DNA of 64,000 nucleotides, taken from contig NZ_RCNR01000007.1 in assembly GCF_009725985.1 (NCBI RefSeq), positions 62,001 through 126,000 on the forward strand, in the 5' to 3' direction. Positions 57,571-64,000 of this stretch are shown here, one piece after another. Below the pieces are notes generated by a model, which was given only the letters and a program-made list of their open reading frames with translations, ran no database searches and had not been told where the DNA came from. The DNA is from Zobellia amurskyensis (GTDB taxonomy: Bacteria; Bacteroidota; Bacteroidia; Flavobacteriales; Flavobacteriaceae). Made by a program: the position numbers and the translations under genes. Numbering within the stretch: position 1 is the first letter of the stretch; each line of letters starts with the position of its first letter.

Positions 57571-58791
57571 TTATTCGCTCAACAACATTTTTACATAGGC
57601 ATCAAATTCTTTTTTGAATCGGGTGTATTTTGCGCCAGTAGCAGGACCGTTAAAGCCGGTATGAATCTTTCTTACATTCCCTTTTTTATCAACAAACAAG
57701 GTGGTTGGGTAAGACAGAACCTGATTTAGCATAGGTAATTTTTGTTGGGCTTTCTCTTTATCTGATGTGCCATATTGGGCCAGTAGAATTGGATACTCAA
57801 CACCTATCCGTTGTTTTAAGCGCTCAATACTTTTAAAGGCAAGCTCCTCTGTTTTAGCATATTCAAAAGCCAAACCTACCATCTCCATATCCTCTCCCCT
57901 AGTATCTCTTAAATAGTTGACATAGAACTTAGTTTCATCCAAACAATTAGGACACCAAGAACCCATAATCTGCACGAGCACAACTTTATTTTGAAACCTT
58001 TTATCAGTTAAAGAAACGAGCTTTCCTTCAGAATCCGGAAATGAAAAAGCAAACTTATCATATCCATCCTTCAAAAAAGTAAGTGAATCTGCTTCCGGAA
58101 GCTCAAAACTTTCATTTCTCTTGGCTACAAACGGTTCCTGAAAATGGTTGTCTGAATAAAATATACCATTCAAAGTACTATCAGTTACTTTGGCAGTGAA
58201 CAAAAATGCGTGGGCGCCATCAAAAGCTGACAGCTTTAACGAGTCTCCTGTAACCACACCTTCTAAATATCTGTAATCGCCAGTGGTGGTTCTAAAGGTT
58301 CCGGTTACTTTACCCGCATTTTCTGCAAAAATTCCTTTACCCATATAACTATCCGGAGTGCCTTTGCTAAATTCTGTTTCCCAAATACCCGAAACATTTA
58401 CACTTGAAGGCTGATCAACAGAAAAACGTTGTTTCTTCCCATAAAAAGCTTCAAAGGGCACTACCCTGTCCAAACTCTCCTTTACAAAACTACCTTTTAT
58501 ACTATTCTGGTTAAACGTACCTAAAATATAACCTTCAAAAACAGGAGTTTGGATGCGTATAGAATCTCCCTTCACCGTAATCTCGTCTACCTTTATAACT
58601 TCAGTGGCATTGTATATTTCAATCAGGTATGAACCATTTCCATTCTTCGACAGATTAAAATTAAAAGGAAGCTTTTCACCGTCCATCACTTCCAGTTGTC
58701 CCAACCAAGTACCCTCAGAAAGCTGATGTGCCTTTTCCTCTTTACAAGAAACCAATACTACCAGTATCCACAAAAAAATCAATTTCCTCAT
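57571..58791 (-). CDS. TlpA/thioredoxin-fold lipoprotein
   Basis: The ATG at 58789-58791 is chosen because the longer frame begins with GTG and buries the signal. The product has about 406 residues, with a lipobox (L-V-S-C, Cys16). The N-terminal two-thirds are beta-rich, with no assigned family. A C-terminal AhpC/TSA/thioredoxin-like domain (about 255-400) has the redox motif W-C-P-N-C. It is anchored in the periplasm and probably reduces disulfides or guards against oxidation. It is convergent with leuB and divergent from pheT. Confidence 0.88.
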   Translation of the reverse strand: MRKLIFLWILVVLVSCKEEKAHQLSEGTWLGQLEVMDGEKLPFNFNLSKNGNGSYLIEIYNATEVIKVDEITVKGDSIRIQTPVFEGYILGTFNQNSIKGSFVKESLDRVVPFEAFYGKKQRFSVDQPSSVNVSGIWETEFSKGTPDSYMGKGIFAENAGKVTGTFRTTTGDYRYLEGVVTGDSLKLSAFDGAHAFLFTAKVTDSTLNGIFYSDNHFQEPFVAKRNESFELPEADSLTFLKDGYDKFAFSFPDSEGKLVSLTDKRFQNKVVLVQIMGSWCPNCLDETKFYVNYLRDTRGEDMEMVGLAFEYAKTEELAFKSIERLKQRIGVEYPILLAQYGTSDKEKAQQKLPMLNQVLSYPTTLFVDKKGNVRKIHTGFNGPATGAKYTRFKKEFDAYVKMLLSE

Positions 58792-58921
58792 TATCACTTC
58801 TTTTCTTTTAAAATCGTAATTCACCCTAAAAACTTACAATAAAAAAATGAGTAATTCAGTTGCGCTGTGTATTGAATGTCTTAATGCATTGTTTTATCTT
58901 TACCGCCACTAAAACTTACCG

Positions 58922-61348
58922 ATGCAAATTTCATACAACTGGTTAAAAGATTATCTTAAAATTGATTGGGATTCCCAGAAAACGGGAGAGCTTTTAACTG
59001 ATTTAGGTCTCGAAGTAGAAGGTGTTACTCCTTTCGAGTCTATAAAAGGAGGGCTAAAAGGTATTGTAGTAGGACATGTTCTTACTTGCGAAAAACACCC
59101 GAATGCCGACAAGCTTAAGGTTACGACTGTAGATATAGGTTCCGGAACTCCGGTAAAAATTGTATGTGGCGCCCCTAATGTTGCACAAGACCAAAAGGTT
59201 CCAGTAGCCACGGTGGGCACTGTACTTTACACTCCGGAAGGGAAGGCTTGGAAAATAGGAAAAGGAAAAATTCGCGGTGAAGAAAGTCATGGTATGATTT
59301 GCGCCGAAGACGAATTAGGACTTGGCTCTAGTCATGAAGGTATTCTTGTACTAGATTCTAAATTGAAGCCCGGTACGCCTTGTTCCGAAATTTTTGACGT
59401 AGATATTGATGAGGTCTTTGAAATTGGACTTACCCCTAACCGTGCAGATGCTATGAGCCATTTTGGCGTAGCAAGAGATTTAAAAGCCGGCCTTAAGCAA
59501 AAAGAAATTACCAAAGAGCTGATTACACCTTCTATCAGTCATTTTAATATAGATAACCGTTCGCTTAAACTACAGGTTCAGGTAGATGACAGTAAACTTG
59601 TGCCACGTTATGCAGGTATTACGTTAAGCAATCTGGTGGTTAAACCTTCTCCTGCTTGGCTACAGAATAGATTGCGCGCCATAGGCATTAACCCTATGAA
59701 CAATCTTGTGGATGCAACCAACTACGTGCTACATGATTTAGGACAACCACTACATGCTTTTGATGCGGATCGTATTCACGGTAAAAAGATAATAGTAAAA
59801 ACACTACCGGCCGGCACCAAATTTATGACGCTGGATGGTGAAGAACGCGAGTTGCATGAGGATGACCTTATGATATGCGATTCTGAAAAGCCTATGTGTA
59901 TTGCAGGTGTTTTTGGAGGTATAAATACTGGAGTGACGGAAAAAACAACTTCCATCTTTCTTGAAAGCGCCTATTTTAATCCTGTAGCGATTAGAAAAAC
60001 AGCTAAAAGACACGGATTGAATACCGATGCTTCTTTTAGGTTTGAAAGAGGTATTGACATTGAAAATGTAGAATACGCACTTAAACGCGCTGCTTTATTG
60101 ATAAAAGAAATTGCCGGAGGTGATATTACTTCTGACATAGTTGATTTTTATCCTAAAAGGTTTGACGAGCACCATGTTTTCTTAACCTTTAAAAAAACAT
60201 ATTCACTTGTTGGAGAAGAAATTCCACAGGACACTATTAAATCAATTTTGGCATCGTTAGACATTAAAGTAAAAAGTGTTACCGAAGCTGGTCTTGGTCT
60301 ATCTATACCTAGCTACAGGGTTGATGTTCAACGCGAGGTAGACGTTATTGAAGAAATCTTACGTGTTTATGGATATAACAACATCAATTTTGGAACAAAA
60401 TTAAACGCTTCTACGGCGCTTGTTTCTAAGTTTGATGACTATAAACTTCAGAGCGTAATTGGAGACTTTTTAGCCTCTCAAGGTTTCTATGAAATCATGA
60501 CCAACAGTTTAACGGCTCCAGGTAATGCTGAATTATTAGATGATAATTCAACTGAGGAAAGTGTAAAAATGTTGAATCCGTTAAGTAACGACCTTTCTGT
60601 TTTACGCCGCTCTATGTTGTTTACAGGCCTTGAAACCATTTTGTACAACAACAACCGAAAGAAGCTTAATCTGAAATTATTTGAATTCGGAAAAACGTAC
60701 ACGCAGAAAAAGTCTAAATATATTGAAGATAAACATCTTTGTCTTTATTTAACCGGAAACCGAAACGAAGGCGGTTGGGCCGGAGCTGAAAAAGCAAATG
60801 ATTTCTTTTACCTAAAATCTACAATAACAAATATTTTAAATCGTCTAGGTATATCTGATTTTACACCAGAACCTACTTCAAACACTTTATTTTCGGAAGG
60901 CTTGAGTCTAAATGTGGGAGCAAAAGAATTGGTTTCTTTTGGTATCGTTAAAAAATCGATTCTCAAAAAAATGAACATCAAGCAAGAGGTTCTTTATGCC
61001 GATTTTAACTGGGGCAATGTTATTTCTTATGCAGAGAAAAATAGCATCACCTATCGTGAGATACCAAAATACCCTGAAGTAAAACGTGATTTCGCACTAC
61101 TACTAGATGATTCCGTTACATTCCAAAAGGTGTATGAGCTAGGAAGAAAAACGGAAAAGAAATTACTCAAAAACATCAACCTCTTTGATGTATACACAGG
61201 CGATAAACTACCTAAAGGAAAAAAGTCATACGCAGTAAGCTTTACATTGCAGGATAGCCAACGTACATTAACGGACAAGCAAATAGACCGTATTATGGGC
61301 AAGCTAGAAAAAACTTACCAAACCGAATTAGGAGCGGAATTAAGATAA
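58922..61348 (+). CDS. pheT: Phenylalanyl-tRNA synthetase beta subunit
   Basis: This 808-residue protein has the full PheT layout: an N-terminal tRNA-binding domain (about 40-150, G-H-V-L-T-C-E-K-H-P-N-A-D-K-L), B3/B4 editing region (about 215-390), B5 (about 405-475), the synthetase-like core, and a C-terminal ferredoxin-fold anticodon domain (about 715-808, Y-P-E-V-K-R-D-F-A-L). It acts with PheS, which is not adjacent, to charge tRNA-Phe. Confidence 0.98.
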   Translation: MQISYNWLKDYLKIDWDSQKTGELLTDLGLEVEGVTPFESIKGGLKGIVVGHVLTCEKHPNADKLKVTTVDIGSGTPVKIVCGAPNVAQDQKVPVATVGTVLYTPEGKAWKIGKGKIRGEESHGMICAEDELGLGSSHEGILVLDSKLKPGTPCSEIFDVDIDEVFEIGLTPNRADAMSHFGVARDLKAGLKQKEITKELITPSISHFNIDNRSLKLQVQVDDSKLVPRYAGITLSNLVVKPSPAWLQNRLRAIGINPMNNLVDATNYVLHDLGQPLHAFDADRIHGKKIIVKTLPAGTKFMTLDGEERELHEDDLMICDSEKPMCIAGVFGGINTGVTEKTTSIFLESAYFNPVAIRKTAKRHGLNTDASFRFERGIDIENVEYALKRAALLIKEIAGGDITSDIVDFYPKRFDEHHVFLTFKKTYSLVGEEIPQDTIKSILASLDIKVKSVTEAGLGLSIPSYRVDVQREVDVIEEILRVYGYNNINFGTKLNASTALVSKFDDYKLQSVIGDFLASQGFYEIMTNSLTAPGNAELLDDNSTEESVKMLNPLSNDLSVLRRSMLFTGLETILYNNNRKKLNLKLFEFGKTYTQKKSKYIEDKHLCLYLTGNRNEGGWAGAEKANDFFYLKSTITNILNRLGISDFTPEPTSNTLFSEGLSLNVGAKELVSFGIVKKSILKKMNIKQEVLYADFNWGNVISYAEKNSITYREIPKYPEVKRDFALLLDDSVTFQKVYELGRKTEKKLLKNINLFDVYTGDKLPKGKKSYAVSFTLQDSQRTLTDKQIDRIMGKLEKTYQTELGAELR

Positions 61349-61386
61349 TCTAAAGATTCAGACAAAGGGGGAGTTTAAGAAAGTCC

Positions 61387-61950
61387 TTAAATTTTCCCTG
61401 GAAGAATAACACTGTCAATTTCATGAATAACACCGTTACGTTGCTTTGAATCTGCTACTACTATAGTTGCGGTATTTCCAAAACTATCGTTAAGAATGAT
61501 ATCTACACCCTTCATTGTAGCAGTTATTATGTCTCCCTGAACGGTGGTAAATGTTGCTTTTCCCTCACCTCTGCACATAGCTTTCAAAATTTTTGATGCA
61601 GTTATATGACCGGCTACGATATGATACGTTAATAAATCCTTTAATTCTTTTCTGTTTTCAGGATCTAACAAGTATTCAACAGATTTACCCGCTATTTTTT
61701 GAAAAGCCAAATCAGATGGCGCAAAAACTGTAAAAGGACCTGCATGATCTAGTAAGTCTTCCAAATCAGTTGCCTTCATTACCGCCAAAAGTGTTTGGTG
61801 ATTTTTAGAAGTTGCAGTAGAGTTAACTATTGATTTTTTAGCTTCGGTCTTATTATAAGTTGGACTTGACTTTCTTACACCTTCTTGAGCGGTAAGTGAT
61901 AAAAAAGCAAAGAATAGAGCACACGAAAGAACTTTAGTAAGATATTTCAT
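61387..61950 (-). CDS. Exported fasciclin (FAS1) domain protein
   Basis: This 187-residue protein has a Sec signal (ending S-L-T-A-Q, about residue 22) and a single FAS1 domain (about 45-187). It shows F-T-V-F-A-P-S-D-L-A-F (H1 box-like), Y-H-I-V-A-G (H2 box-like) and the late G-V-I-H-E-I-D-S-V-I-L-P strand. FAS1 proteins mediate cell or surface adhesion. It is convergent with pheT. Confidence 0.94.
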   Translation of the reverse strand: MKYLTKVLSCALFFAFLSLTAQEGVRKSSPTYNKTEAKKSIVNSTATSKNHQTLLAVMKATDLEDLLDHAGPFTVFAPSDLAFQKIAGKSVEYLLDPENRKELKDLLTYHIVAGHITASKILKAMCRGEGKATFTTVQGDIITATMKGVDIILNDSFGNTATIVVADSKQRNGVIHEIDSVILPGKI

Positions 61951-62106
61951 ATAAATAAGCCAGGGAGTTGTTAAAGCAGTCGATTAACGGTTCAAATACT
62001 TCGACAAGTTACAACATATGCTATTTATTGCACTATTTAGACTCATTTAACTGTTAATTTTTAACATATTATTAACAACTAGGTATAGGTTCGAAACTAT
62101 TCTTCA

Positions 62107-62144
62107 ATCAAAAAAGGCATTCTACTAAGTTGTGGAATGCCTTT
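62107..62144 (-). terminator. Intrinsic terminator after unknown lipoprotein gene
   Basis: A 10-base stem AAAGGCATTC/GAATGCCTTT with a 12-base loop is followed on the minus strand by a T-run, about 20 bases after the stop. Confidence 0.88.
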
Positions 62145-62165
62145 CTCGTTATTGTTATGGATGAA

Positions 62166-63305
62166 TTAATTTATAAAAATAGAGGTTGGAACACCCGCCA
62201 CATCTATACTGTTCAAAAATTTTGGTTCTGGAGCAGGCTTGATTAATAAGAGGCCTCCTTTGTTCTCTCCACTTGTCTTTTTGTACCCTATTAACAAAAC
62301 ATTATTCTCCTCATCATAACTTACCATTGTTGTTTTCTCAACTTCAAACTCAAAATTGAGTTGAGCCTCCGTCATAAAGTTTTCATAGGCGTATAAAACG
62401 GTTAAATTCTTACCGAAATCATAAATAGCCGGTATAACCGGGAACACACTATAAGTCGTAGGTGTCATTTCATAATACATTTTACCTATTGTATCAAAGT
62501 GCAAAGACGATGACTGGGTAAAATTAGGTTCTTTACCTACACCGTAATTTGTGTAGGATATAGCCATGGTTACACTGTTCATTGTACTATGCAACTCGTC
62601 ATAACTAATAATTACATTATTCTCTGGATTCGTAAAAATTCGCCTTACATCAAAACCAACTAATTTGCTATGAACAATAGCATTTGCATTGGCATCTATT
62701 ACCGAAATGGTGTTTTCATCCGTAACATCCTCATCAATACCCAAAACGAATATTCTATTATTCGCATAGGCCAATTCAATAGGTCTTTTATCCATTTCTA
62801 CATCTACAACAATAGGTTCTGATGTTGAAATGTCCAGCATACGTACATAAAACTCATCTACAGTTGGACTAATATGTAGCTCATATGCGATGTAAAGCTT
62901 ATTTCCTTTTCGTAAAATTGACTTTGCCGTAAGGTTACATGCTCCTAAATCCGAAAATACTCCGTAGGCTTCACTACTATCCTCATTAAAATCGTGTATT
63001 GTAAGCTCACCGCTACAATTGGATTTTTTGTGATATGTTGTCAACACGCTATTTTCTTCAAAAGATAAATCAGGAAGGGACATTGAAGCAAACTTGCTTT
63101 TTTCCGGATTAATGGTCAATGCTTCGTCGTCCACACTGAACAAGGTTCCGGTAAGACTTCCCTTGCTGTTAACGATCAAGGTGTAGTCCGCTTGAACACT
63201 TTTTTCTTCTTCTTGGTTCTCACCAAGGGTGCCACTATCGGTTTTGCTGCAACCAATAAGGACTAATAACGCCATGCTGGCATAAAATAGATTGTAGGTT
63301 TTCAT
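62166..63305 (-). CDS. Lipoprotein of unknown function (beta-rich)
   Basis: The ATG at 63303-63305 is preferred because it begins a lipoprotein signal (lipobox L-I-G-C, Cys19). An earlier in-frame ATG at 63338 would add 11 residues before it. The product has 379 residues, mostly beta-strand with repeated I-Y-x-x-Y-E and Y-A-N-N-R-I-F-V-L-G units that resemble a propeller. I do not recognise a family or active site. It is a probable envelope protein followed by a good terminator. Confidence 0.75.
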   Translation of the reverse strand: MKTYNLFYASMALLVLIGCSKTDSGTLGENQEEEKSVQADYTLIVNSKGSLTGTLFSVDDEALTINPEKSKFASMSLPDLSFEENSVLTTYHKKSNCSGELTIHDFNEDSSEAYGVFSDLGACNLTAKSILRKGNKLYIAYELHISPTVDEFYVRMLDISTSEPIVVDVEMDKRPIELAYANNRIFVLGIDEDVTDENTISVIDANANAIVHSKLVGFDVRRIFTNPENNVIISYDELHSTMNSVTMAISYTNYGVGKEPNFTQSSSLHFDTIGKMYYEMTPTTYSVFPVIPAIYDFGKNLTVLYAYENFMTEAQLNFEFEVEKTTMVSYDEENNVLLIGYKKTSGENKGGLLLIKPAPEPKFLNSIDVAGVPTSIFIN

Positions 63306-63447
63306 CTGTTGCAATTTAACGTTCCCTATATGACTCATATCAGCATTTTGCCTATTGAGTAAAAAAGGGCCTTTTTTAAATTCAAGTTTGGGTCCTTGAA
63401 CTTAAAAACGCCCCCTTACATCATTTAAGAAACTGGTTTAACAAAAG

Positions 63448-64000
63448 CTATACCGTAGCAACGTCATACATTTTATTGCGTTGCTCCCGTAATGTCTTGT
63501 CAGACATATATTCATCAAACGATAAATATCTGTCAATGTTGCCTTTTGGGGTCAACTCTACGATTCTATCGGCAACCGTCTCTGCAAAGTGGTGATCATG
63601 GGTAGTAAACAAGACAGTTCCCTTAAAATTCTTAAGGCTATTATTGAATGCGGTAATACTCTCTAAATCCAAGTGGTTGGTAGGCTCATCCAACATAACT
63701 ACATTGGCTCTAAGCATCATCATTCTACTTAACATGCAACGTACTTTTTCTCCTCCGGAAAGTACGGTACATTTTTTTAGGGCTTCTTCGCCACTAAAAA
63801 GCATTTTTCCCAGGAATCCGCGGATATAAACTTCTTCTCTTTCTTCTTCCGTTTTTGCCCACTGTCTTAACCAGTCTACCAAACTAATATCCTCTTTAAA
63901 AAAGTCTGAGTTATCCGCAGGCAAGTAAGATTGTGTAGTGGTAATCCCCCACTGAAAAGCACCCTTCTCCGCTTTCTTTTGACCATTAATTATTTCATAG
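63448..64000 (-). CDS. ABC-F family ATP-binding protein (partial, N-terminus off window)
   Basis: The frame stays open on the minus strand to the window edge, so this is the C-terminal about 184 residues. It shows the second nucleotide-binding domain with the signature L-S-G-G-E-K-V-R, Walker B V-V-M-L-D-E-P-T-N-H-L-D and the switch T-T-H-D. There are no membrane segments, as expected for ABC-F proteins, which act on ribosomes. The N-terminal domain with the first Walker A is outside the window, so the subclass (for example Uup- or YbiT-like) is not fixed. Confidence 0.93.
   Translation of the reverse strand, partial: YEIINGQKKAEKGAFQWGITTTQSYLPADNSDFFKEDISLVDWLRQWAKTEEEREEVYIRGFLGKMLFSGEEALKKCTVLSGGEKVRCMLSRMMMLRANVVMLDEPTNHLDLESITAFNNSLKNFKGTVLFTTHDHHFAETVADRIVELTPKGNIDRYLSFDEYMSDKTLREQRNKMYDVATV

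Noticed and set aside
1-64000. CRISPR arrays, insertion sequences, tRNA or rRNA genes, integrase or attachment sites
   Set aside because: No spaced direct repeats, transposase or integrase frames, or cloverleaf sequences were seen.

Overview
The window looks like a chromosome segment of a marine member of the Flavobacteriaceae (Bacteroidota). The evidence is low GC, two SusC/SusD pairs, a hybrid two-component regulator, an ECF sigma/FecR pair, a formylglycine-type sulfatase, many SPII lipoproteins, short AT-rich start regions, and typical flavobacterial neighbours (DUF4252, DUF3050, DUF3817, short LeuA). No mobile element, CRISPR array, tRNA or rRNA was seen.

Region 1 (about 1-21.5 kb) is an unusual polysaccharide-utilisation-type locus. 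It holds a partial haem-c lipoprotein of the DUF1549/DUF1553 family, an AraC regulator, a Tat-exported Gfo/Idh/MocA oxidoreductase, an S1 sulfatase, a 1426-residue hybrid sensor, two tandem 1.1-kilo-residue VCBS/UnbV lipoproteins, SusD and SusC. It contains no recognisable glycoside hydrolase or polysaccharide lyase.

Region 2 (about 21.8-36 kb) handles acid sugars. On the plus strand a short-chain dehydrogenase and UxuA form a mannonate module. Facing it is a long minus-strand operon in the order fecR, susC (with STN domain), susD, a Tat-type enolase-superfamily protein, a Sec-exported RraA-family protein, an exported NTF2-like protein, a BASS-family transporter and a decayed KDPG aldolase (eda) pseudogene. 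The ECF sigma gene is divergent from fecR. Read together, these suggest import through the outer membrane, dehydration and perhaps aldol cleavage in the periplasm, then uptake of a keto acid by the BASS carrier. This is the most novel-looking system in the window.

Region 3 (about 36-64 kb) is mainly housekeeping: a BI-1 protein, dnaK, L-serine dehydratase, DUF3050, an endonuclease, a DUF1080 protein, a CDF transporter, a second Tat-type Gfo/Idh oxidoreductase, panB, an RluA-type pseudouridine synthase, a DUF4252 lipoprotein, a TetR unit with two matching palindromic operators, a DMT transporter, leuA-leuB, a thioredoxin-like lipoprotein, pheT, a fasciclin protein and a partial ABC-F ATPase. 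The DUF1080 and Gfo/Idh proteins may form a periplasmic 3-keto-glycoside module. Several good hairpin terminators separate these units.
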